NCBI GenBank assembly: GCA_016124795.1
Contig: WGNB01000024.1
Location: 1-64,000 of the forward strand
Length of the DNA: 64,000 nucleotides
Direction of reading: 5' to 3'
Source of the DNA: Rhodopseudomonas sp.
GTDB taxonomy: Bacteria; Pseudomonadota; Alphaproteobacteria; Rhizobiales; Xanthobacteraceae
Shown: in pieces, positions 53,312 through 64,000 of the stretch
Numbering within the stretch: position 1 is the first letter of the stretch
Layout of the letters: each line of letters starts with the position of its first letter
Translations under genes and position numbers: made by a program
The notes under the pieces: model-generated
Told to the model about the DNA's origin: nothing
Databases searched by the model: none
What the model saw: the letters and a program-made list of their open reading frames with translations, nothing else

Positions 53312-54520
53312 ATGAATGCTGCGCCACGGAAGACGTTCTCAGCGCGCCAATTGGCGGTCGGGCTGGCGGGCTATTGTACCTTCGTCAATCTCTATTCGCC
53401 GCAGGCTATCCTGCCGCTGCTGTCGAATGAGTTCGGCGCCGGCGCGGCGGAAATCTCCACCATCATGACCGCCAGCACGCTGGCCGTGGCGTTGACCGCA
53501 CCGTTCACCGGCACCGTCGCCGACGTCCTCGGGCGCAAGCGCGTCATCGTCACCGCCATGCTGCTGATCGGCATACCGACGGTGATGTGCGCGATGGCGC
53601 CGTCGCTGCACGCGCTGATTTTCTGGCGCTTCATGCAGGGCCTGGTGATGCCGCCGATCTTCGCCGTCACCATCGCCTATATCGGCGACGAGTGGCCGGC
53701 CAACGAGGCGACCGCCGCCGCCGGCGTTTATACCTCCGGCGCGAGCCTCGGCGGCTTCAGCGGACGCTTCATCACCGGCATCCTCTCCGATCAGATCGGC
53801 TGGCGCGGCGCGCTGCTGGTCATTGCCGCCATGACCCTGATCGGCGGCCTGACGGTCATGGCGCTGCTGCCGCGCGAAAAGAAATTCGTGCGCTCGGAAG
53901 GTCTGATCGCCTCGGGCAAGCAGATGGTGCAGCATCTGCGCAATCCGCAACTGGTCGCGACTTACGCGGTCGGCTTCGGCGTGCTGTTCTCCTTCGTCAC
54001 CATCTTCACCTACGTCAATTTCCGGCTGGCGGCCGCGCCCTATAATCTGTCGGCGACCTGGCTCGGCGCGATCTTCATCACCTACATGCTGGGCTCGGCG
54101 CTGACGCCTTTGACCGGCTGGGCGGTCGGTCGTTTCGGCCGCCGCCGTTTCATGATCCCGGTGATGATATTCTGGTCCTGCGGCGTCGCGCTGACCCTGG
54201 CCGGACCGCTATGGGTAATCATCATCGGCCTGACCATATCGGCCGGTGCGGGTCTCGTCTGTCAGGCGATCTCTACCGGCTATGTCACCATCACCGCCAA
54301 ATCCGGGCGCTCGTCGGCGGTCGGCCTCTACGTCACCTGCTTCTATACCGGCGGCGCTTTCGGCGCGACGCTCGGCGGCTTTGCCTGGATCATCGGCGGC
54401 TGGCCGGCTTGCGTGGCGATGGTCTGCGCCATGCAGTTGCTGATGGCCGGCGTCATCTATTTCGCCTGGACGCCCCGGGTGCCGCCGGCGCCCGCGACCA
54501 CGCCGGTCGAGCCGCCGTAA
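53312..54520 (+). CDS. MFS transporter, AraJ/YnfM type
   Basis: A 402-residue major facilitator with about 12 helices: YCTFVNLYSPQAILPLLS at helix 1 and the motif-A loop GTVADVLGRKRVIV. FGRRRFMIPVMIFWS marks the second half. The start is uncertain; the ATGs at 53261, 53291 and 53312 are all possible and none has a clear ribosome site; 53312 gives the usual short N terminus. A role as a drug or metabolite exporter is likely. Confidence 0.83.
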   Translation: MNAAPRKTFSARQLAVGLAGYCTFVNLYSPQAILPLLSNEFGAGAAEISTIMTASTLAVALTAPFTGTVADVLGRKRVIVTAMLLIGIPTVMCAMAPSLHALIFWRFMQGLVMPPIFAVTIAYIGDEWPANEATAAAGVYTSGASLGGFSGRFITGILSDQIGWRGALLVIAAMTLIGGLTVMALLPREKKFVRSEGLIASGKQMVQHLRNPQLVATYAVGFGVLFSFVTIFTYVNFRLAAAPYNLSATWLGAIFITYMLGSALTPLTGWAVGRFGRRRFMIPVMIFWSCGVALTLAGPLWVIIIGLTISAGAGLVCQAISTGYVTITAKSGRSSAVGLYVTCFYTGGAFGATLGGFAWIIGGWPACVAMVCAMQLLMAGVIYFAWTPRVPPAPATTPVEPP

Positions 54521-54522
54521 GT

Positions 54523-55146
54523 CTACAAATCCGCCGATGGATGCCAGAGCGGCGCGTAGCCTCTCTTGAGCACAGCGACGATCGCCGGCGGCGTCAGCGC
54601 ATCGACCTCGACGGCCCGCGGTCGCGGCTGACGTTCGACATAGCCATCCGGCGACCAGCGCCACACATGCCGGCCGCGCACCGCGTAAGCCGCGCCATCG
54701 TTCACGACCATCACGCCGTCGGGCATCTCGTCGAGGTTCTGGCGATGCCGCCGTTTGGCCTTGCCGTCGAGCCGCTCGGCATGAAGCTTCGCGTCCATCG
54801 TCGCGGCACGGACACGGTCATGAACGCTGCCCGCTTCGCCGCCAACGAACAGCGCGGCGAAATGCTCGGCCGCGTGCCGCCGGCATTCAAAGCAAGGCCG
54901 GTGCCCGGCGGCGAACGCGGTGACTTCGTCGAGAAAGAACAATTCGCTGTAGCTGTCGCCCCAGACCTGCCGGTGTCGGTTGTTGAACGCGAGCTGACAA
55001 CAGATCCATTGCTTCGAAGCCCAGCGCCGCGTGCCGAGCCGTTGCCGGTCGTCATGCAGCCGTCCGCCGCGGTTGCCCATCATCAGTCCGCGCGCGGCAA
55101 GGCTGACGAGATCGCCGAAAGGCGTGACGCGGTTTGGCAGCGGCAT
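54523..55146 (-). CDS. conserved hypothetical protein with CxxC motif
   Basis: A 207-residue soluble protein. It begins MPLPNRVTPFGDLVSLAARG, has GNRGGRLHDD, then SKQWICCQLAFNNRHRQVW, and SELFFLDEVTAFAAGHRPCFECRRHAAEHFAAL, with CFEC as possible metal ligands. The rest is rich in Arg, Asp and Val. Similar proteins are known in alphaproteobacteria, but I know of no assigned function. It is convergent with the MFS gene, with only two bases between the stops. Confidence 0.75.
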   Translation of the reverse strand: MPLPNRVTPFGDLVSLAARGLMMGNRGGRLHDDRQRLGTRRWASKQWICCQLAFNNRHRQVWGDSYSELFFLDEVTAFAAGHRPCFECRRHAAEHFAALFVGGEAGSVHDRVRAATMDAKLHAERLDGKAKRRHRQNLDEMPDGVMVVNDGAAYAVRGRHVWRWSPDGYVERQPRPRAVEVDALTPPAIVAVLKRGYAPLWHPSADL

Positions 55147-55201
55147 GATCCGGCCTCACGATAAGAATCGTTTCGCGAGCCGGACGCCTCAACCAATGAG
55201 A

Positions 55202-55232
55202 CCGCCCCATCCCGCACCGCAGGATGGGGCGG
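55202..55232. terminator. hairpin after the nucleobase permease gene
   Basis: Perfect 11-base stem CCGCCCCATCC (55202-55212) and GGATGGGGCGG (55222-55232), loop of nine. It lies just after the stop of the minus-strand permease gene. No T run follows on either strand, so termination is uncertain. Confidence 0.5.
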
Positions 55233-55250
55233 ATCGATCCCTCAATGCAA

Positions 55251-56663
55251 CTAGACGTGCTCGGCGGCCGCCGCGCCCGCCGCCGCTTCGGCGCGCGCGG
55301 CTTCCGACGAACCGACGCCGTTGAAGAAGGCGTTGAGCAACACCGCCACCAGCGCCGCCAGCAGAATGCCGGACTCCAGCAGCGGCTTGAGCGCGGCCGG
55401 GAACTGGTGGAAGAAGTTGCCGGCGACCAGCGGGATCATGCCGAAGCCGACCGAGATCGCGACGACGAACAGGTTGTAGCGGTTGGTCTTGAAGTCGACG
55501 CCGGTGAGAATGCGCGCGCCGGTCGCCGCCACCATGCCGAACATCACCAGACCCGCGCCGCCGAGCACGACCTGCGGCACCGCCTCGACCAGCGCCGACA
55601 TCTTCGGCAGCAAGCCGAGAATCAGCATGATGATGCCGCCGGCCACCGTCACCCACCGCGACCTGATACCGGTGACGCCGACCAGACCGACGTTCTGCGA
55701 GAACGAGGTGTAAGGGAAGGTGTTGAAGATGCCGCCGAGCAGCGTGCCGACGCCATCGGCGCGCAGGCCCTTGGTCAGCGCCGCTTCGTCGATCTTCTTG
55801 CCGGTCATCTCGCCGAGCGCCAGGAACATGCCGAGCGACTCGATCATCACCACGATCATGACGATGCACATGGTCAGGATCGGCACCAGATGGAATTGTG
55901 GCATACCGAAGTGAAACGGCACGACGATGTCGAACCACTTCGCCGACGCGACCTTGTCGAAATGCATCTTGCCAACCGCCGCCGCCAGCGCCGCGCCGGC
56001 GACGATACCGAGCAGCACCGCGACATTGGCGACGAAGCCCTTGCCCCATTTGATCAGCGCGAGGATCACCAGCAGCACGAACAGCGCGATGGCCAGCCCA
56101 TCGAGCGAACCATAGGCCGGGTTGGGCACCTGAACGAATTGTCCGGCCACCACGCGGCCGAACGACGGCAGACCGCCGCCGGCCCAGTTGATGCCGACCC
56201 GCATCAACGAGATGCCGATCACCAGAATGATGGTGCCGGTGACCACGGCGGGAAACAGCGGCAGCAACCGCGACACGAAAGGCGCGATCGCGATGCCGAA
56301 CAGACCGGCCGCGATCACCGAGCCGTAAATGCCGAGCAAGCCGACCTCGGGCGTCGCCGCCATCGCCAGCATCGGACCGACCGACGCGAAGGTCACGCCC
56401 ATCATCACCGGCAGCCTGATGCCGACGCCGGGCAGACCGAAGGATTGCACCAGCGTCGCCAGACCGCAGGCAAACAGGTCGGCGCTGATCAGAAAGGCCA
56501 CCTCTTCGGGCGACAGCTTGAGCGCCCGGCCGATGATCAGCGGCACCGCGATGGCGCCGGCATACATCACCAGCACATGTTGCAGCGCCAGCGGCACGAG
56601 CCGCAATATAGGCAGTTTCTCATCGACCGGGTGAACCCCGGTCGTCATGGCAGTATCGGTCAT
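55251..56663 (-). CDS. NCS2 nucleobase:cation symporter (xanthine/uracil permease)
   Basis: A 470-residue inner-membrane permease. Segments typical of the family are LVPLALQHVLVMYAGAIAVP near the N terminus and SQNVGLVGVTGIRSRWV, the motif QNxGxxxxTxxxSR that lines the substrate site. It imports xanthine, uric acid or uracil with protons. The C-terminal tail is Ala/Glu-rich. It is monocistronic. Confidence 0.9.
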   Translation of the reverse strand: MTDTAMTTGVHPVDEKLPILRLVPLALQHVLVMYAGAIAVPLIIGRALKLSPEEVAFLISADLFACGLATLVQSFGLPGVGIRLPVMMGVTFASVGPMLAMAATPEVGLLGIYGSVIAAGLFGIAIAPFVSRLLPLFPAVVTGTIILVIGISLMRVGINWAGGGLPSFGRVVAGQFVQVPNPAYGSLDGLAIALFVLLVILALIKWGKGFVANVAVLLGIVAGAALAAAVGKMHFDKVASAKWFDIVVPFHFGMPQFHLVPILTMCIVMIVVMIESLGMFLALGEMTGKKIDEAALTKGLRADGVGTLLGGIFNTFPYTSFSQNVGLVGVTGIRSRWVTVAGGIIMLILGLLPKMSALVEAVPQVVLGGAGLVMFGMVAATGARILTGVDFKTNRYNLFVVAISVGFGMIPLVAGNFFHQFPAALKPLLESGILLAALVAVLLNAFFNGVGSSEAARAEAAAGAAAAEHV

Positions 56664-56752
56664 TACGCGCCCCCTTAGCGTTCAGGCCGCAAAACGCAGC
56701 CCGCCAAGGTAGATATTATACAAAGACCGTGCCATTCGCGTGTGTCGACGGC

Positions 56753-57064
56753 TCACAGACCCAATGCAAAAGCCGCAGCCGCTACCGCCACGCCCGCAAG
56801 CACGGCGGCGAAATCGTTCCGCAATATCACCATCGTCGCTGCGGCCGCACCCAACGCCAAACCGGCCCGGCCGCCGTCATGCAGCAGCAACGGCGCCAGC
56901 GCGGAAGCGATGATCGCACCCGGCAAGGCATCGAGCATGCGGCGCAGGCGCGGTCCGATGCGAAAGCGGCCGATCAGCCAGTAACCGCCGGCGCGCGACA
57001 GATAGACCGTCACCGTCATCGCCGCGAGCGCGGCGATAAAACCCAGAGGATCGCTGTCAATCAT
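56753..57064 (-). CDS. azlD: AzlD-type membrane protein
   Basis: A 103-residue protein with three to four helices (LAAMTVTVYLSRAGGYWLIG, MLDALPGAIIASALAPLLLHDG). It is the small subunit of the AzlCD amino acid exporter. Its start overlaps the stop of azlC by 8 bases. Confidence 0.85.
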   Translation of the reverse strand: MIDSDPLGFIAALAAMTVTVYLSRAGGYWLIGRFRIGPRLRRMLDALPGAIIASALAPLLLHDGGRAGLALGAAAATMVILRNDFAAVLAGVAVAAAAFALGL

Positions 57065-57770
57065 CGACGAAGCCTCCGACGATGCCGCCGGCCAGCGCGC
57101 CGGCGATCAGGTACCAGAAACTGCCGAACAGCCAGTCGGCGGCAATCGCCACACCGCCGCTGACCAGCCAGGCAATCGCCGGCCGCTTGCCGCGCCACAG
57201 CGTCACCAGCATGGCCATGAAAAACGCCGGCACCACCAGATCGAGACCGAAGGCGTGCGGATCGCCGACAGCCGCGCCGAGCCAATAGCCCGGCACGGCC
57301 GACAATACCCAGACGACATAGACGATGACGCCGCTGCCGAGCAGAAAGGCCGGATCGTTGCCGCCGTCGCTGCGATAGCGCATCGACAGCAACCAGTTCG
57401 GCTCGGTCAGGAAAAACAGCGTCGGATAGACTTTCAATGACGGCGACGTTTCCAGCCAGGGCCGCAAGGTCGCGCCGATCAGCAGGAAACGGAGATTGAC
57501 CAGCGCCGTGATCGCCGCGGTGCCGGCAATCGCGGCGACGGTCAGCCGCGCCGGCCAGTTATCCATCACGATCATCTGCGCCATGCCGGCAAAGACGCTG
57601 CCGGTCATCAGCAAGGTGTCGAGCAGGCTGAAGCCCTTGCGCGCGGTCACCGTGCCGAAAGCCATGCCGAAAGCGGCCAGCCCCGGCAGCAGCGGCAGCA
57701 TCGACCATACGCCGTGACGAAAGGCATCGAGCGTCCAGCGCGGCGACGCCGGGGGTGTCTGATGGGTCAT
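57057..57770 (-). CDS. azlC: AzlC-type amino acid exporter subunit
   Basis: A 237-residue inner-membrane protein of the AzlC family: MLPLLPGLAAFGMAFGTVTARKG and MTGSVFAGMAQM are characteristic. AzlCD exports branched-chain amino acids or analogues. The unit lies downstream of ftsH in the same direction but is separated by a strong terminator. Confidence 0.87.
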   Translation of the reverse strand: MTHQTPPASPRWTLDAFRHGVWSMLPLLPGLAAFGMAFGTVTARKGFSLLDTLLMTGSVFAGMAQMIVMDNWPARLTVAAIAGTAAITALVNLRFLLIGATLRPWLETSPSLKVYPTLFFLTEPNWLLSMRYRSDGGNDPAFLLGSGVIVYVVWVLSAVPGYWLGAAVGDPHAFGLDLVVPAFFMAMLVTLWRGKRPAIAWLVSGGVAIAADWLFGSFWYLIAGALAGGIVGGFVDD

Positions 57771-57810
57771 GAACGCATCGCCCGTCTCAATCCAGCACCG
57801 CGGTGTCGCG

Positions 57811-57843
57811 GCAAAAAGAAACGCCCGCCAAGCGGCGGGCGTT
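57811..57843 (-). terminator. Rho-independent terminator of ftsH
   Basis: AACGCCCGCC (57820-57829), loop AAGC, GGCGGGCGTT (57834-57843). On the minus strand the stem is followed by TCTTTTTGCC. It is 23 bases after the ftsH stop. Confidence 0.88.
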
Positions 57844-57866
57844 GGTAACTCATGACAGCGCGCGGC

Positions 57867-59786
<1,920 letters not shown>

Positions 59787-59954
59787 CGGGCGTTCCTACC
59801 CGCGCGCGTGACCCACGCCGCGGCCCTGTCTGTTGCGTATTGTCCGTCTGATGCCGAAACGTTTCCGGCGCTCACCTTCTTCATCCCTTCGGCAATGTAG
59901 GCACCGCAAGCCTGCATGGAAAGGGTTCGAATCTTATATATCCCGTGGTCCAGA

Positions 59955-61082
59955 CTAGCGTTTTTTCCGACCGCGGGCCGCCCCGACTCGGCCCTTGGTT
60001 AAGGACTTGATGCCAGTTTGCCGCCGCGGCGGCGCTCTTTCCACCGTGATTTGCCCGTTTTGACGCTTCCGGTCCATGACAAAAGTCACGATCGCGCCGG
60101 CCAGGCTGCGACGAAATCGACTGCCGGTATTTTGTGCAGCATCGAGCGCGGCGACCATCGCTTCGAGCTTGGCCAGTTCGACCGGCCCCTCCAGCCCGAC
60201 CCGGGCGACCAGCCGCCCGACCAGGCGCAGGCCGACTTCCGCCGGTAAGGCGATAAAGGCTCCGGCGTCCAGGGCGAACCGGACCGGACCGCGCCTGCCG
60301 CCCGTCTCGTCTTCAGGCAACCCTAGACCGGCCATTGCCCGGTCGACCGCCGCCTCGATCGCCCGGTCGGCGCGCCGCAACCGCCGCGCCAGAAGCGCCA
60401 GCCGGCCGGCACCGAGCCCTTCACCCGCCAGCACCGGCATCAATTGACGCAGGCGGGCGCGGGTGAAGGTCGCATCACGGTTGGTCGGGTCGTCGGCATA
60501 GCCGATGTCCGCCGCCGTCAAAGTGGCGATCAACCGTAGCTTGGGAAGGTCGAGCAACGGGCGCACCAGCCGGCAATCGACGCCGCCGCCGCCCGGCACC
60601 GGCGACGTTCGCCCCATCGCCGCCAGCCCGGTGATGCCGCTGCCGCGCATCATCCGGATCATCACCGTCTCGGCCTGATCGTCGAGCGTATGCGCGGTGA
60701 GAATGTGCCGGGCGCCGGCCTTGACCGCGGCTTGCGCCAGCAGACGATAACGCGCATCGCGCGCCGCCCGCGGCAGACCGGCTTTCGGCTTGGCGCCGGT
60801 CCAGCGCAACGTCCGGTGGGTGACGCCAAGCCGGCGCGCCAGAAGCGCCACGGCTTGCGCCTCGGCTTTCGATTCAGGCCGCAGACCATGATCGACGGTG
60901 ACCGCAACCAGCTTCGGCTTGCGCCGCAGCGACTTGGCCCAGCGCGCCGCCAGCACCATCAAGGCGGTCGAATCCGGGCCGCCGGAAACCGCCAGCAGCA
61001 GAGCCGGCGCATCGTCGAGATCGAAAAATAGCTGTCGGACTTCCGCTAAACTGACCGGCGTCGCCGGATCAGCAATGCGCAC
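59955..61082 (-). CDS. tilS: tRNA(Ile)-lysidine synthetase TilS
   Basis: A 375-residue enzyme that converts C34 of the minor tRNA-Ile2 anticodon to lysidine. PP-loop AVSGGPDSTALM (SGGPDS at 33-38), then TVDHGLRPESKAEA and GHILTAHTLDDQAET-type motifs (ARHILTAHTLDDQAETVMIR). The C-terminal domain is short and the protein ends in a basic tail. GTG start at 61082, overlapping ybgF by 14 bases. Confidence 0.9.
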   Translation of the reverse strand: MRIADPATPVSLAEVRQLFFDLDDAPALLLAVSGGPDSTALMVLAARWAKSLRRKPKLVAVTVDHGLRPESKAEAQAVALLARRLGVTHRTLRWTGAKPKAGLPRAARDARYRLLAQAAVKAGARHILTAHTLDDQAETVMIRMMRGSGITGLAAMGRTSPVPGGGGVDCRLVRPLLDLPKLRLIATLTAADIGYADDPTNRDATFTRARLRQLMPVLAGEGLGAGRLALLARRLRRADRAIEAAVDRAMAGLGLPEDETGGRRGPVRFALDAGAFIALPAEVGLRLVGRLVARVGLEGPVELAKLEAMVAALDAAQNTGSRFRRSLAGAIVTFVMDRKRQNGQITVERAPPRRQTGIKSLTKGRVGAARGRKKR

Positions 61083-62217
61083 GCTTGAGTTCCTGCGCCA
61101 CGCCGCGCTTCACGCTCGACGAGGCCTTCGGATATTTGCGCCCGACTTCGGCCAGGGTGGCGCAGGCCGCTTCCTTCTGCTTCAGCGCGGCGAGCGACTG
61201 GCCAAGCCGCAACAGCGCGCTCGGCGCCTTGCCGGTGTGTTCGAACTTGGTCGAGATCACCAGGAAGGCTTCGGCCGCGTCGCGATAGCGCTGACGCTGA
61301 TACAGGCTTTCGCCCAGCCAGTATTGCGCATCCGGCACCAAAGTCTCGTTCGGATATTTGCGCATGAAGTCGCGGAAAGCCTGTTCGGCCAGCGCGTAGT
61401 CCTTATGCAGAATATAGCCATAGGCCAAATCGTATTCGTCCTGCGGCCGCGCCGAGGGCGGCAGCGTCGCCAGCCGCGCCGGCGGCGCGCCGACGTTCTG
61501 GATCGGCGGCTGCATGGGACGGGCCGGTGGCGGCACCGCGGCCGCCCGCACCGGCTCGGTATTGGTCACCGGCGCGGCGGGCACTCCGGCGGCCGGCACC
61601 TGCGGCGGCGGGTTGCCCGACATCGTCGACAGATCGAGCGGCGCACCGGCGGCGCGACCGTTCGGCGCGCCGATCGGCGTGTTCGGCTCGGGCGCGACGA
61701 TCGCCGTGTTGCCGAGCGTGCGCGGCGCGCCCGGCGCGTTGGGGTGCTGCGAAGGATCGAAGGCATCGCCACGGCGGCCGGTCGCGGGCGACGGCGCCAT
61801 CGGGGTCATCGCGGGCGCCAAATTCGGCGCGCCATTCGGCGGCGGCGCGGCGCCCGGCTGACCGCCGCCGCCTTGCAAACGCTGCATCTGCATTTCGAGC
61901 TGCTGATTGCGGTGCTGCAACTCCTCGACCTTGCCGGTGAGCTGGCGCAATGCGTTCTCGATCCGGTCGAAGCGCACGCCCGGATCGTTGGGATCGCCGC
62001 CCGCGCCCTGACCGACCGGCGGACCGCCCTGCTGACCGCCACCCTGATCGGCTTGCGGCGAGTCGCCGCGATTAAACAGATTGTCGAGGAAGTTGCCGGA
62101 GCGTTCCTGCGCCCGCGCCGGCGCGGCCCACGTTGCGCCCATCACCATGATCGCGGCGCAAGCCACGGCCATGAAACGGATACGAATGGCGGGCGCGGCA
62201 ACGGCGATATGTGTCAT
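61069..62217 (-). CDS. ybgF: Tol-Pal system protein YbgF (CpoB)
   Basis: A 382-residue periplasmic protein. The signal peptide ends GATWAAPARAQE. A coiled coil (RIENALRQLTGKVEELQHRN) is followed by a Pro/Ala-rich linker of about 130 residues and TPR repeats (YDLAYGYILHKDYALAEQAF; DAQYWLGESLYQRQRYRDAA). CpoB links peptidoglycan synthesis to the Tol-Pal machine in division. In many alphaproteobacteria it follows pal; here the upstream gene is an RND pump instead. Confidence 0.9.
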   Translation of the reverse strand: MTHIAVAAPAIRIRFMAVACAAIMVMGATWAAPARAQERSGNFLDNLFNRGDSPQADQGGGQQGGPPVGQGAGGDPNDPGVRFDRIENALRQLTGKVEELQHRNQQLEMQMQRLQGGGGQPGAAPPPNGAPNLAPAMTPMAPSPATGRRGDAFDPSQHPNAPGAPRTLGNTAIVAPEPNTPIGAPNGRAAGAPLDLSTMSGNPPPQVPAAGVPAAPVTNTEPVRAAAVPPPARPMQPPIQNVGAPPARLATLPPSARPQDEYDLAYGYILHKDYALAEQAFRDFMRKYPNETLVPDAQYWLGESLYQRQRYRDAAEAFLVISTKFEHTGKAPSALLRLGQSLAALKQKEAACATLAEVGRKYPKASSSVKRGVAQELKRAHC

Positions 62218-62339
62218 GGCGATTTGAAAACCAACGGCTGATCGGAAACGTGTTCGGAAGATCGCAGGCAGCCCGCGCGATCGGTCACCCGTCTAACATA
62301 GCCGGCCGAGTACGACCAGATTGTGGCTGCCCCGGTCGA

Positions 62340-64000
62340 CTATTTCACCGCCGCCGGCCGAGCGGCGCGGCGCGCGGCCAGCCACTCCTCGAAAGTCTGG
62401 GTAATGACGAAAAACGACGGCACGAACAGCACCGCAATGCAGGTCGATGCGATCATGCCGGTGAACACGGTGATGCCGATCGAGATACGGGCATTGGCGC
62501 CGGCGCCGGTCGCCAGCACCAGCCGCACGACACCGAGAATGAAGGCCAGCGACGTCATCACGATGGGACGGAATCGCGCGCGTGCGGCATCGACCGCCGC
62601 CTGCGCGATGTCCTTGCCTTCGGCGCGCAACTCGCGCGCAAACTCGACGATCAGAATCGCGTTCTTGGCCGACAGCGCGATCAACAGGATGATGCCGATC
62701 TGGGTGTAGAGATTGTTCTCGATGTGCAATCCCAGCAGCACCGCCACCGGTCCGATCAAGGCGATCGGCACCGCCAGGATCACCGCCAGCGGCCTGAACC
62801 AGCTTTCGTATTGACCGGCCAGCACCAGATAGACCAGCAGCAGCGCCATCGCGAACACCAGATACATCTGATTGCCGACCAGCCGCTCCTGATAGGACAT
62901 CGCCGACCATTCATGGCCGACGCCGGGCGGGAAGGTGCGCTGCGCCATCTCGTCGAGCAGCTTCATCGCCTGCCCGGTCGAGAAACCCGTGGCCGGAATG
63001 CCGAGGATGGTCGCCGTCGGATGCAGGTTATAAAGGCTGATCAGCGACGGTCCGCTGACCGGCGTGATCTTGATCAGCGTGCCAAGCGGCACCATGCCGC
63101 CCGAGGAATTGCGCACCGACAGCTTGCCGATGTCCTCCGGCCGCAACCGGAATTGCGAATCGGCCTGGACATAAACCTGCAAGGTGCGGCCGAACTTGGT
63201 GAACTGGTTGACGTAGCTCGATCCGAGATAACCGGTCAGCGTGTTGAACACCTGATCGACGCTGACTTGCAGCGACTGCGCCTTCACCCGGTCGACGTCG
63301 ACCGTGTATTGCGCGGTGTTGGCGCGGAACGAACCGATCACCAGCTGAATGGCCGACTGCGCCGCGGCGTTCTCGGCGACGGTGTCGGAAATGCTTTGCA
63401 GGCGCGGGAAGTCGAAATTGTTGTCGAGCATCTCGACCTGCATGGTGAAGCCGGCGGCAAAGCCGATGCCCTGAATGGCCGGCGGCGGCAGCACGCGGAT
63501 CTTGGCGTCCTCGATCGGCGCCAGCGCCTTGTTGAGACTTTGCAGCATCGGCAGCAGGCCGAGCGCCTTGCCGCGCACCGACCAGTCCTTGAGGATGATG
63601 TAAAGCAGGCCGCCGCTCGACAAGGTCGCGTTACCGTCGAGCGCCGACATGCCGGAGATCGCCGCCACTTGATCGACGCCCGGCATTTTGCTGACGATGT
63701 CGCTCGCCTTCGCCATCACTTCCTGCGTGCGCGACAGCGACGCGCCGTCGGGCAACTGCACGGTAGCCATCATGTATCCCTGGTCTTCGTAAGGGATGAA
63801 GCCGGTCGGAATGCGCGAGAAACCGAACATCGTGACGCCGACGATGACCAGCGCCAGCGCGGCCATCGGGCCGGCGCGGCGCACCAGCCGGCTCATCAGC
63901 CCGGCATAGGCGGCCTCGACACGGGCATAACCGGCATTGAAGCCACGATAGAAGACGTTGCGCCGTTCCATCGGCACCGACGGCCGCAGCCACAAGGCAC
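62340..64000 (-). CDS. RND efflux pump permease, C-terminal half (partial)
   Basis: About 550 residues of an AcrB/MexB-type inner-membrane pump; the gene continues past the window end, so the first codon seen is internal. Visible: ALALVIVGVTMFGFSRIPTGFIPYEDQGY (start of the second half), the periplasmic porter region, then helices LLLVYLVLAGQYESWFRPLAVIL and IGIILLIALSAKNAILIVEFA, where the lysine of the proton relay appears (SAKNAILIVEF), and a C-terminal basic tail. It exports drugs, dyes or detergents by proton exchange. The fusion protein and outer-membrane channel lie outside the window. Confidence 0.93.
   Translation of the reverse strand, partial: ALWLRPSVPMERRNVFYRGFNAGYARVEAAYAGLMSRLVRRAGPMAALALVIVGVTMFGFSRIPTGFIPYEDQGYMMATVQLPDGASLSRTQEVMAKASDIVSKMPGVDQVAAISGMSALDGNATLSSGGLLYIILKDWSVRGKALGLLPMLQSLNKALAPIEDAKIRVLPPPAIQGIGFAAGFTMQVEMLDNNFDFPRLQSISDTVAENAAAQSAIQLVIGSFRANTAQYTVDVDRVKAQSLQVSVDQVFNTLTGYLGSSYVNQFTKFGRTLQVYVQADSQFRLRPEDIGKLSVRNSSGGMVPLGTLIKITPVSGPSLISLYNLHPTATILGIPATGFSTGQAMKLLDEMAQRTFPPGVGHEWSAMSYQERLVGNQMYLVFAMALLLVYLVLAGQYESWFRPLAVILAVPIALIGPVAVLLGLHIENNLYTQIGIILLIALSAKNAILIVEFARELRAEGKDIAQAAVDAARARFRPIVMTSLAFILGVVRLVLATGAGANARISIGITVFTGMIASTCIAVLFVPSFFVITQTFEEWLAARRAARPAAVK

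Noticed and set aside
55224..56678. 484-codon plus-strand frame opposite the nucleobase permease
   Set aside because: Antisense shadow; the product is very rich in His, Arg, Gln and Asp.
59925..59945. tRNA-like T-loop GGTTCGAATC upstream of ftsH
   Set aside because: No acceptor stem, D-arm or anticodon arm could be built around it.

Overview
This 64 kb window is high-GC DNA from an alphaproteobacterium, most likely of the order Hyphomicrobiales (Bradyrhizobium/Rhodopseudomonas/Pseudolabrys-like). The evidence is a hisZ-hisG pair with a long-form HisG, groESL under a CIRCE operator, a CheZ-like protein of the alphaproteobacterial type, a BacA-related ABC exporter, a ybgF-tilS-ftsH block, and dispersed palindromes of the 'CGTCATCCTGAGG...CCTCGAAGGATGACG' kind that are common in this group. 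No rRNA, tRNA, insertion sequence, integrase or CRISPR array was seen. The species is not identified.

Layout. 0-3 kb: a transglutaminase-like protein, a DUF3617 secreted protein and two adjacent paralogous NTF2-fold proteins. 3-5.3 kb: hisZ-hisG. 5.4-8.1 kb: a small protein, then GtrA divergent from a polyprenyl-type glycosyltransferase coupled to a ChbG/HpnK-like deacetylase. 8.1-13 kb: DUF2076, an L,D-transpeptidase, an orphan CheZ, an MFS carrier and a lipoprotein. 13-15.3 kb: CIRCE-groES-groEL. 15.4-18.2 kb: a metal cation exporter, a META-like protein and a dienelactone hydrolase. 18.3-27.8 kb: two solute-import systems on the minus strand, a Liv-type ABC operon and a TRAP operon that ends in an amidase. 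28.4-34.9 kb: a BacA-like ABC transporter, an outer-membrane protein, a ketopantoate reductase-like protein, a fatty acid hydroxylase and a lysine-rich histone-like protein. 35.1-39.7 kb: the glycolate oxidase genes glcD-glcE-glcF with a complete ParE-type toxin-antitoxin pair between glcD and glcE. 39.8-42 kb: cytochrome c, universal stress protein and GNAT acetyltransferase.

42.4-48.2 kb is an accessory island with more AT-rich spacers than the flanks and mostly small secreted or membrane proteins. It holds a two-winged-helix regulator, a decayed copy of that regulator, a haem-motif/DUF4189 chimera, DUF805, a lipoprotein and two arrangements of 'conserved spacer + small secreted protein + eight-cysteine protein'. 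This is the part of the window most likely to hold an undescribed system.

48.4-64 kb returns to ordinary chromosomal genes: a TetR regulator, a NIPSNAP protein with a ThDP enzyme, a kinase-ATPase fusion, an MFS carrier, a conserved protein of unknown function, an NCS2 nucleobase permease, azlCD, then ftsH, tilS, ybgF and the C-terminal half of an RND efflux pump that runs off the window end.

All assignments come from reading the sequence and from recognition of protein families. No database search was run.
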